DNA of 64,000 nt from NCBI RefSeq assembly GCF_900585905.1, contig NZ_UTVH01000034.1, positions 124,001 to 188,000 of the forward strand. The letters are read 5' to 3'. This document shows positions 52,029 to 61,573 of this stretch, piece by piece. The position numbers and the translations under genes were made by a program. The DNA comes from Pseudomonas viridiflava (GTDB lineage Bacteria; Pseudomonadota; Gammaproteobacteria; Pseudomonadales; Pseudomonadaceae). Each line of letters begins with the position of its first letter. The stretch's first letter is position 1. Under the pieces are notes generated by a model. It did no database searches and had not been told where the DNA came from. It worked only from the letters and a program-made list of their open reading frames with translations.

Positions 52029-52121
52029 TTTTTATCCTGGTCATTCATGGTCGAGGCGTTGGCCGGCGGCCCCGACAGAGGTGCAGCATAACCAGACCCG
52101 CCGCGTTGCGTGCGCAGCCTT

Positions 52122-52149
52122 AACACTTATTAACATCTTCCCAACACTT
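52122..52149. promoter_or_regulatory. Direct repeats, candidate response-regulator binding site
   Basis: AACACTT (52122), AACATCTT (52132) and AACACTT (52143) are phased by 10-11 bp, one helical turn, in the gap between the divergent regulator and efflux operons. OmpR-family proteins bind such direct repeats. Confidence 0.45.
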
Positions 52150-52207
52150 GATTACATGCCGCGAGCATGGGGTCTTTAGCATGAGTGATCTTCCGGGGAA
52201 CGCCATC

Positions 52208-53371
52208 ATGCTGTGTTTTTTTCGTCCGAGACTACCTCTCTTGCTGTCAGCGTTCGGTCTGGCCGCGCTGACCGCCTGCAGCGAACCTGCAAAGCCGCCG
52301 CAGCCGCCGCGCCCTGAAGTGAGCGTTGAGACCGTCAGGATTGAGCCGCTCATTCTCAGCAGCGAGCTCAATGGTCGCCTGGTCTCTCCCCGCACTGCCG
52401 AGGTCCGGGCACGGGTGGCGGGCATTGTGCTGCAGCGGGTTTATCAGGAAGGGACCGACGTCAAACAGGGCGATGTACTGTTTCGCATCGATCCTGCGCC
52501 ATTGATGGCGGATGTCGACAGCGCAGAATCGGCGTTGAGCAAGGCGCAGGCAACGCTTTATCAGACTCGATTGCAGTCCGAACGCTACCTGGAACTGAGC
52601 AGAATCGACGCCATCAGTCGCCAGGAATCCGAAAACGCACGCGCCGCTTTCCTGCAGGCTCAGGCGGATGTGGCCGCCATGAAGGCGGCGCTCAAGCGCG
52701 CAAAGCTGAATCTGGGTTATGCCACGGTCACTGCGCCGATTGCCGGGCGCATCAGCAAGGCCATGGTCAGCGAAGGCGCTCTGGTCGGGCAGGGCGACGC
52801 CACTGCGCTGGCAACCATTCAGCAACTGCAGCCGATCTATGCCGATATCCACCAGTCCACCCGGCAAATCAGCGAACTGCGCAACGCGTTGCGTCAGGGG
52901 CAATTGCAACAACTGACCCAGGGGCAGGTGACGGCGACGCTGCTTCAGGAGGACGGCAGTGTTTACCCGCTCAAGGGCAGGCTGCTGTTTTCCGATCTGA
53001 CGGTTGATCAGAGCACCGGCCAGATCGTCCTGCGCAGTGAGTTTCCCAACCCTCAGGGCGAGCTGCTGCCGGGCAGTTTTATCCGTGTGCAACTTGATCA
53101 GGCAAAAACGGCCGAGGGCATCACCATCGCCCAGCGTGCAGTGCAACGCGATGCTGCGGGCAAGGCGCTGGTGCTGGTGGTGAACGCCGAGAGCAAGATC
53201 GAGGAGCGTCCGGTTGAGCTGGGCAGCACCCGGCGCAATCGCTGGGTGGTGACGACGGGCCTCAAGGCGGGTGATCGCGTGGTGGTTTCCGGGCTGCAGC
53301 ATGTGCAGCCTGGCAGCGTGGTGAATGTCGCAGAGCACAGCGCTCAACCCACTGCCGGGGAGCCAGAGTGA
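52208..53371 (+). CDS. RND efflux periplasmic adaptor (MexA/AcrA family lipoprotein)
   Basis: A 387-aa protein from ATG 52208; in-frame ATGs further upstream (52181) would place the lipobox too deep. Signal with lipobox LTAC (MLCFFRPRLPLLLSAFGLAA then LTACSEP). Adaptor architecture: barrel strand VSVETVRIEP, lipoyl half AEVRARVAGIVLQRVYQEGT, DVKQGDVLFRIDPAPLMADV, an alpha-hairpin with ALSKAQATLYQTRLQSERYL, second lipoyl half YATVTAPIAGRISKAMVSEG, and the beta-barrel QRAVQRDAAGKALVLVV. It links the inner-membrane pump to an outer-membrane channel. Its stop overlaps the pump gene's ATG (TGATG). Confidence 0.95.
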   Translation: MLCFFRPRLPLLLSAFGLAALTACSEPAKPPQPPRPEVSVETVRIEPLILSSELNGRLVSPRTAEVRARVAGIVLQRVYQEGTDVKQGDVLFRIDPAPLMADVDSAESALSKAQATLYQTRLQSERYLELSRIDAISRQESENARAAFLQAQADVAAMKAALKRAKLNLGYATVTAPIAGRISKAMVSEGALVGQGDATALATIQQLQPIYADIHQSTRQISELRNALRQGQLQQLTQGQVTATLLQEDGSVYPLKGRLLFSDLTVDQSTGQIVLRSEFPNPQGELLPGSFIRVQLDQAKTAEGITIAQRAVQRDAAGKALVLVVNAESKIEERPVELGSTRRNRWVVTTGLKAGDRVVVSGLQHVQPGSVVNVAEHSAQPTAGEPE

Positions 53372-56300
53372 TGTCGCGGTTTTTCATTGATCGGCCGGTA
53401 TTTGCCTGGGTGATTGCGCTGTTTATCGTACTCGCAGGGCTGTTGGCGTTGCCCCGTTTGCCAGTCGCCCAATACCCCAGCGTGGCTCCGCCGCAGATCG
53501 AACTGACTGCCACCTATCCAGGCGCTTCTGCGCAGACGCTTGATGACAGCGTGGTCAGCCTGATCGAACAGGAACTCAACGGCGTCAATCACCTGCTGTA
53601 CTTCAGCTCCAGCAGCAGCCAGGGCATGGCCACCATGACCATCACGTTCCAGCCGGGCACTGATCCGGAGCTGGCAAAGGTGGATGTGCAGAACCGCCTG
53701 AAGGTGGTGGAACCACGCTTGCCCCGCGCCGTGACGCAGCAAGGGATGCAGATCGAGGAAACTTCCGCAGGCTTTCTGATGATCGCGTCGCTGACCTCGG
53801 TGGATGGCCGGCTCGATGAAATAGGCCTGAGTGATTACCTGACGCGCAACGTGGTCAACGAACTCAAACGTCTGGATGGCGTCGGCAAGGCCCAGCTGTT
53901 TGGTGCCGAGCGTGCCATGCGAATCTGGATCGATCCGCAGAAACTGGTGGCATTCAATCTGACACCAGCCGATGTCAGCCTGGCGATTTCCGAACAGAAC
54001 GTGCAAGTGTCGGCGGGCAGTATCGGAGATCTGCCGTCCACGGCTGATCAGGAGCTGACCGCAACGGTCATGGTCAAAGGCCAGTTGAGCACGCCGCAGG
54101 AATTTGCCGCCATTGTGCTCAAGGCCAACGCCAATGGCTCGACTGTAACGGTGGGTGATGTCGCGCGGGTTGAAGTCGGCGCGCAAAGTTACAACTTCGC
54201 CACGCGTCTCAATGGCAAGGCGTCAGTGGCTGTTGGCGTGCAATTGGCCCCGGCGGCCAACGCCATGAGCACGGCTACGCAGGTGCGGGAAAAGCTGGAT
54301 GAGTTGTCGCGCTATTTTCCGCCCGGGGTCAAATATGACATCCCCTACGATACTTCGCCTTTCGTCCAGGTTTCGATCAAACAGGTCATTTACACGCTGA
54401 TCGAGGCGATGGTGCTGGTCTTCATTGTCATGTTCGTGTTCCTGCAGAACCTGCGCTACACGCTGATTCCTGCCGTTGTCGTGCCGGTAGCATTGATGGG
54501 AACCTTTGCAGTGATGTACCTGCTGGGCTTTTCCATCAACGTGCTAACGCTGTTCGGCATGGTCCTGGCCATTGGCATTCTGGTGGACGATGCCATCGTT
54601 GTGGTGGAGAACGTCGAGCGGCTGATGGCCCGCGAAGGGCTGTCGCCGAAAGACGCCACGCGCAAAGCCATGACGGAAATCAGCAGCGCCATTATCGGCA
54701 TCACCCTGGTACTGACGGCCGTGTTCCTGCCGATGGCGTTCATGCCTGGCTCGGTTGGCGTCATCTATCAGCAGTTTTCCGTGTCCATGGCGGTGGCCAT
54801 TCTGTTTTCGGCGTTCCTGGCGCTCAGCCTGACGCCAGCTCTGTGCGCCACAGTGCTGATACCTGTTGCACTGAACGCGGATCACGAGAAAAAGGGTTTC
54901 TTCGGCTGGTTCAACCGTCGTTTCGAGGGTTTTGCCGCGCGTTATGAAGGTTGGGTGAGCATCGCCGTGCGCCGGGTCGGCCGTTGCATGATGGTATTCC
55001 TGGCACTGGTGGGCGTGCTGGTTTTGCTGTTCATGCAGTTGCCTTCTTCGTTTCTGCCCGTGGAAGACCAGGGCTACACGATTACGGATATTCAATTGCC
55101 CCCTGGCGCCAGCCAGAATCGCACCGTGGAAGTCGCCAGACAGATCGAAGCGCATAACGCCCGGGAGCCTGGCATCGCCAATACCGTCATGATCCTGGGG
55201 TTCAGCTTTTCCGGCAGTGGGCAAAATGCTGCTCTGGCGTTCACCACCTTGAAAGACTGGTCCGAGCGGCCTGCGCAGGATTCGGCGCAGTCCATTGCCG
55301 ACCGTGCCAGTGCCGCCTTCTCCCGACTCAAGGATGCAATGGTGTTCAGCCTGCTGCCGCCGCCGGTTGAAGGCCTGGGCACCTCGGGTGGTTTTGAGCT
55401 GCAGTTGCAGGATCGTGGCGCCCAGGGCTATGCGGCCTTGCGTCAGGCCCGAGACGAGCTGTTGAGTCGGGCCGGTGCGAGCAAGATTTTGCAGAACGTG
55501 CGCGAAGCCTCGTTGCCAGAGACGCCTCAGGTGGAGATCGAAGTGGATCGTCAGCAGGCCAACGCCATGGGCATTTCCTTCGCTGACGTCGCCAGCCTGC
55601 TGTCTGCGTCGCTGGGCTCGGCGTATGTCAACGACTTCCCCAATCTTGGCCGCATGCAACAGGTGATCGTGCAGAGCGAAGGGGCCCGCAGACAGCAGGT
55701 CGAAGATCTGCTGCGCCTGGAGGTCAAGAACAATCAGGGCCGCATGGTGCCCATAGCGGCGTTCGCCAAAGCCAACTGGACCCGGGGGCCTGCACAGCTG
55801 ACTCGCTACAACGGTTACCCGGCCGTGAGCCTCTCCGGTGAACCTGCGCCGGGCTACAGCACCGGCGCTGCCATGGAAGAAATGGAGCGCCTGAGCGCAA
55901 CGTTGCCATCGGGCTTCGCCTTGCAGTGGACCGGTTTGTCATTGCAGGAACGCATATCCGCAGGGCAGGCACCGTTGCTGCTCGGCCTGGCGCTGCTGAT
56001 GGTGTTTTTATGCCTGGCAGCGCTGTACGAAAGCTGGGCCATCCCTGCTGCCGTACTGATGGTCGTACCGCTGGGTATCATCGGCGCGGTTCTGGCGGTG
56101 ACATTGCGCGATATGCCCAACGATGTGTTCTTCAAGGTGGGGCTGGTCACCATCATTGGCCTTTCGGCGAAAAATGCGATCCTTATCATTGAGTTTGCCA
56201 AGAGCCTGCACGATCAGGGTATGGGCCGGATCGAGGCGAGTATCAAGGCGGCTCGGCTGCGCCTGCGCCCCATTGTCATGACTTCTCTGGCGTTCATTCT

Positions 56301-56508
56301 CGGCGTCATGCCGCTGGTGGTTGCCTCCGGGGCCAGTTCGGCCAGCCAGCAGGCCATCGGCACTGGCGTTGTCGGCGGGATGCTCACTGCAACGCTGGCA
56401 GTGATTTTCGTACCTGTATTTTTCGTCCTGGTGATGGGGCTGGTGGAACGCGTCGGACCCGCCAGGGCTCAGAGCGATGAACCATTGTCGCCCGGGCAGG
56501 GTCACTGA
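53371..56508 (+). CDS. RND efflux permease, HAE1 family (AcrB/MexB-like)
   Basis: A 1045-aa transporter from ATG 53371 (GGGGAG ribosome-binding site; a GTG one codon earlier is less likely). MSRFFIDRPVFAWVIALFIV is the standard RND start. Twelve helices, two large periplasmic loops, and the TM4 proton-relay Asp pair in GILVDDAIVVVENVERLM are present, as are GASQNRTVEVARQIE, YVNDFPNLGRMQQVIVQ and TIIGLSAKNAILIIEFAKSL in TM10. It drives drug/proton antiport. No outer-membrane factor gene follows, so OprM or a similar channel encoded elsewhere is probably used. Confidence 0.96.
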   Translation: MSRFFIDRPVFAWVIALFIVLAGLLALPRLPVAQYPSVAPPQIELTATYPGASAQTLDDSVVSLIEQELNGVNHLLYFSSSSSQGMATMTITFQPGTDPELAKVDVQNRLKVVEPRLPRAVTQQGMQIEETSAGFLMIASLTSVDGRLDEIGLSDYLTRNVVNELKRLDGVGKAQLFGAERAMRIWIDPQKLVAFNLTPADVSLAISEQNVQVSAGSIGDLPSTADQELTATVMVKGQLSTPQEFAAIVLKANANGSTVTVGDVARVEVGAQSYNFATRLNGKASVAVGVQLAPAANAMSTATQVREKLDELSRYFPPGVKYDIPYDTSPFVQVSIKQVIYTLIEAMVLVFIVMFVFLQNLRYTLIPAVVVPVALMGTFAVMYLLGFSINVLTLFGMVLAIGILVDDAIVVVENVERLMAREGLSPKDATRKAMTEISSAIIGITLVLTAVFLPMAFMPGSVGVIYQQFSVSMAVAILFSAFLALSLTPALCATVLIPVALNADHEKKGFFGWFNRRFEGFAARYEGWVSIAVRRVGRCMMVFLALVGVLVLLFMQLPSSFLPVEDQGYTITDIQLPPGASQNRTVEVARQIEAHNAREPGIANTVMILGFSFSGSGQNAALAFTTLKDWSERPAQDSAQSIADRASAAFSRLKDAMVFSLLPPPVEGLGTSGGFELQLQDRGAQGYAALRQARDELLSRAGASKILQNVREASLPETPQVEIEVDRQQANAMGISFADVASLLSASLGSAYVNDFPNLGRMQQVIVQSEGARRQQVEDLLRLEVKNNQGRMVPIAAFAKANWTRGPAQLTRYNGYPAVSLSGEPAPGYSTGAAMEEMERLSATLPSGFALQWTGLSLQERISAGQAPLLLGLALLMVFLCLAALYESWAIPAAVLMVVPLGIIGAVLAVTLRDMPNDVFFKVGLVTIIGLSAKNAILIIEFAKSLHDQGMGRIEASIKAARLRLRPIVMTSLAFILGVMPLVVASGASSASQQAIGTGVVGGMLTATLAVIFVPVFFVLVMGLVERVGPARAQSDEPLSPGQGH

Positions 56509-56575
56509 GTCCGTCTTGGAACGCTCTGCCGTGAAGACCTCGGGCGTCGAGCCTGATCTATTGATAGAAGGATAA

Positions 56576-58093
56576 ATGGCGTTGCCGGGTATAACTTCAA
56601 ACCGCTGGCTGGTGTTGCTGGCGGTCATCATGGCTTTTCTGCCGATTGTGCTGGACATGACCATCCTCCACGTCGCCGTGCCGTCGCTGACACTGGGGCT
56701 GCAGGCGACCGGCACCCAAGTGCTGTGGATTATCGATATCTATCCGTTGCTGATGGCCAGTCTGTTGATCCCCATGGGCACGCTGGCGGACAAGGTAGGA
56801 CACCGGCGCATGCTGCTGTCAGGGCTGATCATCTTCTGTCTGGGCTCGGTTCTTGCGGCCTATGCGCCCAGCGCGGCCTTATTGATTGGTGCGCGGGCGT
56901 TCATGGCAGTCGGTGCAGCCATGGTGATGCCGTGCACCCTGGCGGTGGTTCGCCAGACATTCGACGATGAAGGTGAGCGTGCCACTGCGCTTGGCATCTG
57001 GGGCGCGGTGGCCTCGGCGGGCGCCGCCGTCGGGCCTCTGGTGGGCGGCGCGCTGCTGGAACACTTCTGGTGGGGCGCGGTGTTTCTGGTCAACGTTCCG
57101 GTGATGCTGGTGGTCTTGCCGCTGGTCATTGCCTACATCCCCCGGCGGCCAGTGACCGGTAGCGAGGGCTGGCCCGTCGGGCAGGCGCTGATGCTGATCA
57201 TCGGCATCATGGCAAGTGTCTATGCGCTCAAATCCGGCCTCAAAAGCGGCGGCTCCCTGGCGTTGAGCGCCGGTTGCTGTGTGCTCGGGCTGTTCATGCT
57301 TGGCTGGTTTGCGCGCAAGCAGTTGCGCTCGGCCCGGCCCATGCTCGACCTGGGGCTGTTCGCGGTGCCTGCCATTGGCGCGGGCGTGGCCATGGCGTTC
57401 GTTGTCATGGGGGCGCTGGCGGGGGTGGAGCTGACTCTGGCGCAGGAACTGCAGTTCGTATTGGGGCTCACGCCACTGGAGGCCGGGCTGTTCATGTTGC
57501 CTTTGATGATCGGCTCGGCCGTCGGCGGGCCTTTTGCAGGCAAGCTCGTGCGCGCCATTGGCCTGCGCTGGCTGGCCACACTGTCGCTGTTGATCTCCAG
57601 CGCGAGCCTGGCCGGGCTTGCGGTCAACGGCCTGGGCAGCGGCGGGGTGGTTGTGGTGATGCTGCTGGCTGCGCTGGGGCTGTCACTGGGGATTGGCATG
57701 ACCGCCTCATCGGTGGCAATCATGAGCAACACGCCGGTGGAGAAGGCCGGCGCAGCGGGCGCACTGGAGGCCACCAGTTATGATCTGGGTTCAGGGCTGG
57801 GCATCACGGCCTTCGGTCTGCTCATGGCATCCAGCTACGAGCGATCCATCAGCGTGCCTGAGGACCTCCCGCCCTCGGTCGCGGACATGGCCGTGCACTC
57901 GATTGGCGAGACGATGATTGCGGCCAGAAGCCTGGACATCGATCAGGCGCAGCAGCTGATTACTGCGGGCAGGGTGGCGTTCAGCGCCTCGCACGGCAGC
58001 GTTTTACTGACTGCTGCCGGGCTGATTGCAGCCCTGAGCGTGGTGGTTTGCCTTGTGCTGCGCGGCCATCAGCGCCGTACCCCTGCAGCCTGA
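56576..58093 (+). CDS. MFS transporter, DHA2 family (SmvA-like multidrug/biocide exporter)
   Basis: A 505-aa protein from ATG 56576. Fourteen hydrophobic helices are visible. Motifs: LDMTILHVAVPSLTLGLQAT (TM1 motif D1 with the conserved Asp), LWIIDIYPLLMASLLIPMGT, LADKVGHRRM (motif A), GIWGAVASAGAAVGPLVGGA (motif C, antiporter) and NVPVMLVV. The sequence LWIIDIYxLxMAxxLxPMG is close to SmvA of enterobacteria, which exports methyl viologen and cationic biocides. It is 67 bp downstream of the RND gene on the same strand and may share its transcript. Confidence 0.92.
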   Translation: MALPGITSNRWLVLLAVIMAFLPIVLDMTILHVAVPSLTLGLQATGTQVLWIIDIYPLLMASLLIPMGTLADKVGHRRMLLSGLIIFCLGSVLAAYAPSAALLIGARAFMAVGAAMVMPCTLAVVRQTFDDEGERATALGIWGAVASAGAAVGPLVGGALLEHFWWGAVFLVNVPVMLVVLPLVIAYIPRRPVTGSEGWPVGQALMLIIGIMASVYALKSGLKSGGSLALSAGCCVLGLFMLGWFARKQLRSARPMLDLGLFAVPAIGAGVAMAFVVMGALAGVELTLAQELQFVLGLTPLEAGLFMLPLMIGSAVGGPFAGKLVRAIGLRWLATLSLLISSASLAGLAVNGLGSGGVVVVMLLAALGLSLGIGMTASSVAIMSNTPVEKAGAAGALEATSYDLGSGLGITAFGLLMASSYERSISVPEDLPPSVADMAVHSIGETMIAARSLDIDQAQQLITAGRVAFSASHGSVLLTAAGLIAALSVVVCLVLRGHQRRTPAA

Positions 58094-58199
58094 AGTGAAA
58101 CCAGGCGCGCCGGAAACGTTTGAAATGCCCCGGCCAGCTCGCCACAATCGCGCCCGTTCTGACTATTGCGTGTCAGGAGCGGCTGTGGAAAACGTAGCG

Positions 58200-58892
58200 A
58201 TGAACCAACAGACATTATCCATGCGCCTGGAGCGCGTGGCGGCGCAGGTGCCAGCGGGTGCGCGGCTGGCCGATATCGGTTCCGATCACGCCTACCTTCC
58301 GGTGGCGCTGCTGCGCCGTGGCGTCATCAGTGCAGCGGTGGCAGGCGAAGTGGCGATGACACCCTATCAGGCGGCGTTGCGTACCGTCGCCGAGAACCAG
58401 CTGGATCAGTGCATCACCGTGCGCCTGGCCAATGGTCTGGCGGCCATCGAGCCGCAGGACGCAATCACCGCCATCAGCCTGTGCGGCATGGGCGGCGAAA
58501 CCATTCGGGACATCCTCGACCACGACAAGACGCGCCTGAGCGGGCATGAGCGCCTGATTCTGCAGCCCAACGGCGGCGAGCTGCCACTGCGTCGCTGGGT
58601 GATGGAAAACAGCTACCGAATCCTGCACGAAGAAGTGCTGCGGGAAAACCGTTTTGACTACGAGATTATCGTCGCCGAGCGCAGCGGCCTCGTCAGCTAC
58701 AGCGCCCAGGAACTGTACTTCGGCCCCCTGCAGCTACAGGCACGCAGCCCAGCGTTCATTGCCAAATGGCAGCGCATATTGCGCCTGAGACAGAAGACCC
58801 TCACTCGACTCGGCCTGGCACGACAGGCATTGGCCGGAGACAAGCGGGCTGAGATTGAGCAGCAAATTGAATGGATAAGTGATTTGTTGTAG
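58200..58892 (+). CDS. trmK: tRNA (adenine(22)-N(1))-methyltransferase TrmK
   Basis: A 230-aa protein from ATG 58200; a GTG at 58185 with AGGAG in front is a serious alternative start (5 extra residues). MNQQTLSMRLERVAAQVPAG, then RLADIGSDHAYLPVALLRRG is the SAM-binding motif I of TrmK (GSDHAYLP). AISLCGMGGETIRDIL, LILQPNGGELPLRRWVMENS and RILHEEVLRENRFDYEIIVA follow in order, as in the YqfN/TrmK family, with the catalytic-site N/GMGG motif. It methylates A22 in tRNA. It lies 106 bp after the exporter and is probably expressed on its own. Confidence 0.9.
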   Translation: MNQQTLSMRLERVAAQVPAGARLADIGSDHAYLPVALLRRGVISAAVAGEVAMTPYQAALRTVAENQLDQCITVRLANGLAAIEPQDAITAISLCGMGGETIRDILDHDKTRLSGHERLILQPNGGELPLRRWVMENSYRILHEEVLRENRFDYEIIVAERSGLVSYSAQELYFGPLQLQARSPAFIAKWQRILRLRQKTLTRLGLARQALAGDKRAEIEQQIEWISDLL

Positions 58893-59037
58893 CAGCCAAT
58901 AAGCTCTCAGTACGTGCCATGGAACGCTGGATTTGCTCGCTAGCTTTAGGAGTGAGGTTGCTCGCAATGGCGATTAACCTCACCCACCATTCCCAGCCTT
59001 TGGCAACTCCCACAGATACCAGGCCTGCCGCTGCCCA

Positions 59038-59934
59038 TCACCCACGCAACTCCAAACGTAAACTCTCCACACAGAAATCCACGAACGAGCGCACTTTCGA
59101 GGAACTGCGGCGGCCTTGCAGGTAGACGACGTGCACCGGTTCGGGGTTGATTTCGAAAGTGTCGAGGATGCACTGCAGTTTCCCGGTGTTCAGGTGTTCG
59201 CGTACCTGGTAGGAGGCGATCTGGGTCAGGCCCCAGTGCTGGAGCGCGGCGCTGATGGCGGCGCTGTAGGAGGTCACGCTGAGGCGGGAGTTGACGTCCA
59301 CTGAATGCTCGCGCCCCTCGATGCGGAATTGCCATTGCGGCGGGCGTTCCGACGCCGAGCTGGAGATGGTCGAATGTTCGCGCAGCTCATCCGGGTGTTG
59401 CGGCGTGCCGTGCTCGGCGAGGTAGGCGGGGGAGGCGCAGATCATTCTGCGCACGCTGCCGACCTCGATGGCGGTCAGCGACGAGTCCGGCAGCGGGCCG
59501 ATTCTGACCGCAACGTCGATACCTTCATCCAGCATCGGCATCACCCGATCCACCAGAATCGCCCGCGCCTGTACATCCGGGTACTGGCTCAGGAAACGGG
59601 TCAGTATCGGCGTGACGTGCAGGGCGCCGAACATCTGTGGCGCGGTGACCTTGAGCATCCCGCGAGGCTGTGCGTGGACCCCGGCGGCTGCATTTTGTGC
59701 CTCATCGAGTTCGCCCAGCAGGCGCCGACAGTCAAGTGCAAACCCCTGGCCTGCTTCAGTCAGGCGCATGTTGCGGGTTGAACGCACCACCAGCAGCACC
59801 CCCAGCCGAGCTTCCAGCCGCGCCACTGCGCGAGTCACGGTGGCTGTGGAAAGCCCCGACTGGCGCGCCACAGCGGCGAAGCTGGCGTGCTCGGCCAGGG
59901 CGGCGAACAGCGACATTTCCTGAATACGGTCCAT
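59038..59934 (-). CDS. LysR-type transcriptional regulator
   Basis: A 298-aa protein from ATG 59934; the open frame continues 11 codons upstream without HTH similarity. N-terminus MDRIQEMSLFAALAEHASFA, AVARQSGLSTATVTRAVARL, EARLGVLLVVRSTRNMRLTE is a standard LTTR HTH. The effector domain starts at about 90 (PRGMLKVTAPQMFGALHVTP). It is divergent from the alpha/beta hydrolase gene over 140 bp, which is its likely target; the ATTGCA-ATAAC-TGCAAT site lies between. The noncoding stretch 58893-59037 to its left holds REP-like sequence only. Confidence 0.92.
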   Translation of the reverse strand: MDRIQEMSLFAALAEHASFAAVARQSGLSTATVTRAVARLEARLGVLLVVRSTRNMRLTEAGQGFALDCRRLLGELDEAQNAAAGVHAQPRGMLKVTAPQMFGALHVTPILTRFLSQYPDVQARAILVDRVMPMLDEGIDVAVRIGPLPDSSLTAIEVGSVRRMICASPAYLAEHGTPQHPDELREHSTISSSASERPPQWQFRIEGREHSVDVNSRLSVTSYSAAISAALQHWGLTQIASYQVREHLNTGKLQCILDTFEINPEPVHVVYLQGRRSSSKVRSFVDFCVESLRLELRG

Positions 59935-59975
59935 TAATCCGGTCTCGACAGCGTGGGCCGCGAGCATCTCTCAGC

Positions 59976-59992
59976 ATTGCAATAACTGCAAT
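59976..59992. promoter_or_regulatory. Candidate LysR box between regulator and hydrolase
   Basis: ATTGCA-ATAAC-TGCAAT, a perfect 6-bp inverted repeat that contains the T-N11-A pattern of LTTR sites, 42 bp upstream of the LysR start and 82 bp upstream of the hydrolase start. Confidence 0.5.
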
Positions 59993-60074
59993 GATGAATT
60001 GAGTTTGCTGGTGATTCTAAGCGGGATGCGCAATGCATAGGATGGTCACCATTCAAACCACTCGAGATGTAGCC

Positions 60075-61121
60075 ATGAAACCAACCGACCTGTCCGCCGT
60101 TGCGGATCACCCTGACGTGTTGCCCCAGGCCAGCCGCCGCAACGTGTTGCTGGCGTCGGCAATCGGCGCTGCCTCGCTGTTGGGCGCCTCACTGGTCAAC
60201 GCCGCTGCCGGCGCAAAATCCACCCCTGCCACAAAGGAAGCCACAATGCCTGCCAACGATGCTGTTCGCGTGACCTTCAATACCCAGAAAGTGGGCGATG
60301 TCGAGGTGTTTTACCGCCAGGCGGGGCCCGTCGACGCGCCGGTCTTGCTGCTGTTGCATGGCTTTCCCAGCGCCAGCCACATGTTTCGTGACCTTATCCC
60401 GCTGCTGGCAACGCACTATCGTCTGATCGCCCCGGATCTGCCCGGCTTTGGCAACACCAAGGCGCCGCCACGTGGGCAATTCGATTACAGTTTCGACAAT
60501 CTGTACAAGGTGATCGAAGGCTTTACCGAAGCCCTGGGGCTGAAAAAATACAGCCTTTATCTGTTCGACTACGGCGCGCCCACCGGTCTGCGCCTGGCAG
60601 CGGCGAACCCTGAAAAAGTGACGGCCATCATCAGCCAGAACGGTAATGCCTACCTTGAGGGCTTCAGTGATCAATGGGATCCGTGGCAGGCGTACTGGCG
60701 TGACCCGTCGGCGGCAAATCGTGAAGCCTGCCGCCCTTCATTGTCAGCGCAGACCATCCGCGACTGGCAATACGGCACGGGCTCCGATCCGCACAAGCTG
60801 TCGCCTGACGGTTACAACCTCGACATCCTCTACATGTCGCAGCCGGGAGCCGAAGACATCCAGCTGGACCTGATTCTGGACTACCGCAGCAACGTCGCGG
60901 CCTACCCGGCGTTCCAGCAGTACCTGCGCACGCATCAGCCGCCATTGCTGGCGGTCTGGGGCAAGCATGATCCGGCTTTCATACCGCCGGGTGCCGAGGC
61001 CTATCGCCGCGACGTGCCAAAGGCCGAAGTGCATCTGCTGGACGCAGGGCACTTCGCCCTGGAGACCCACGCGCCGGAAATCGCAGGCTACATCCGCGAG
61101 TTTCTGGCCCGTGTGCTGTGA
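60075..61121 (+). CDS. Exported alpha/beta hydrolase (epoxide hydrolase / haloalkane dehalogenase-like)
   Basis: A 348-aa protein from ATG 60075. The N-terminus (about 1-50) carries a twin-arginine signal, ASRRNVLLASAIGAASLLGA, ending near NAAAGA. The mature enzyme has the oxyanion motif LLLHGFPSASHMFRDLIPLL, APDLPGFGNTKAPP, and a nucleophile elbow YLFDYGAPTGLRLA where the nucleophile is Asp, as in epoxide hydrolases and dehalogenases. Acid WGKHDPAFIPPGAEAY and base DAGHFALETH complete the triad. It should act in the periplasm on an epoxide or halide. Divergent from a LysR gene. Confidence 0.88.
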   Translation: MKPTDLSAVADHPDVLPQASRRNVLLASAIGAASLLGASLVNAAAGAKSTPATKEATMPANDAVRVTFNTQKVGDVEVFYRQAGPVDAPVLLLLHGFPSASHMFRDLIPLLATHYRLIAPDLPGFGNTKAPPRGQFDYSFDNLYKVIEGFTEALGLKKYSLYLFDYGAPTGLRLAAANPEKVTAIISQNGNAYLEGFSDQWDPWQAYWRDPSAANREACRPSLSAQTIRDWQYGTGSDPHKLSPDGYNLDILYMSQPGAEDIQLDLILDYRSNVAAYPAFQQYLRTHQPPLLAVWGKHDPAFIPPGAEAYRRDVPKAEVHLLDAGHFALETHAPEIAGYIREFLARVL

Positions 61122-61142
61122 GGCTGTGCGTGCCACTCGCGA

Positions 61143-61553
61143 TCAGCTGCCGCGATAGGTCGAGAAGCCGTAAGGGCTGAGCAGCAATGGAATGTGATAG
61201 TGCGGCACTGAGCCGTCGACGTTGAAAATCACCGGCACTTCAGGGAAGAAGCTGGCGGTGTCGTGCTTCTTGAACCACTCGCCTGTCTTGAAGGTCACGC
61301 GGTAGGTGCCTTTCTCCAGCGCCTTGCCTTCGGGATAAAGACCGGCGATGCGGCCCTGCTCGTTGGTCACGCCCTGGTTAAGGGTCTGCCAGCCCTGGCC
61401 TTGCTGTTTTTCCAGGGTGACGCTCAGGTCAGGCGAAGGCAGGCCGTCCTGCAGGTTGAGGACGTGCACGCTCAGCGGGTTGCCGGCGGCCGTTGCCAGG
61501 GAGCACAGGCCACTGAGCACAGCGCCAGCGATCAGGTTTTTCATCAGGTTCAT
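61143..61553 (-). CDS. hiuH: 5-hydroxyisourate hydrolase, exported (transthyretin-like)
   Basis: A 136-aa protein from ATG 61553 (GGAGAAA ahead). A signal peptide (MNLMKNLIAGAVLSGLCSLA, cut near TAAG) precedes the transthyretin-like fold: LSVHVLNLQDGLPSPDLSVT with the active His in HVLN, EQGRIAG with Arg, and the diagnostic C-terminal HYHIPLLLSPYGFSTYRGS ending in YRGS. It hydrolyses 5-hydroxyisourate, the product of urate oxidation, in the periplasm. It is 20 bp downstream of the GlcG/HbpS-like gene and convergent with the hydrolase. No uricase is next to it. Confidence 0.93.
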   Translation of the reverse strand: MNLMKNLIAGAVLSGLCSLATAAGNPLSVHVLNLQDGLPSPDLSVTLEKQQGQGWQTLNQGVTNEQGRIAGLYPEGKALEKGTYRVTFKTGEWFKKHDTASFFPEVPVIFNVDGSVPHYHIPLLLSPYGFSTYRGS

Positions 61554-61573
61554 GGTGTTTCTCCGAATGTCTT

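Noticed and set aside
52148-52207. Upstream starts for the RND adaptor gene
   Set aside because: They would put the lipobox Cys about 40 residues in; ATG 52208 gives a normal lipoprotein signal.
61122-61142. Possible terminator between the convergent hydrolase and hydroxyisourate hydrolase genes
   Set aside because: Only 21 bp with no stable stem.
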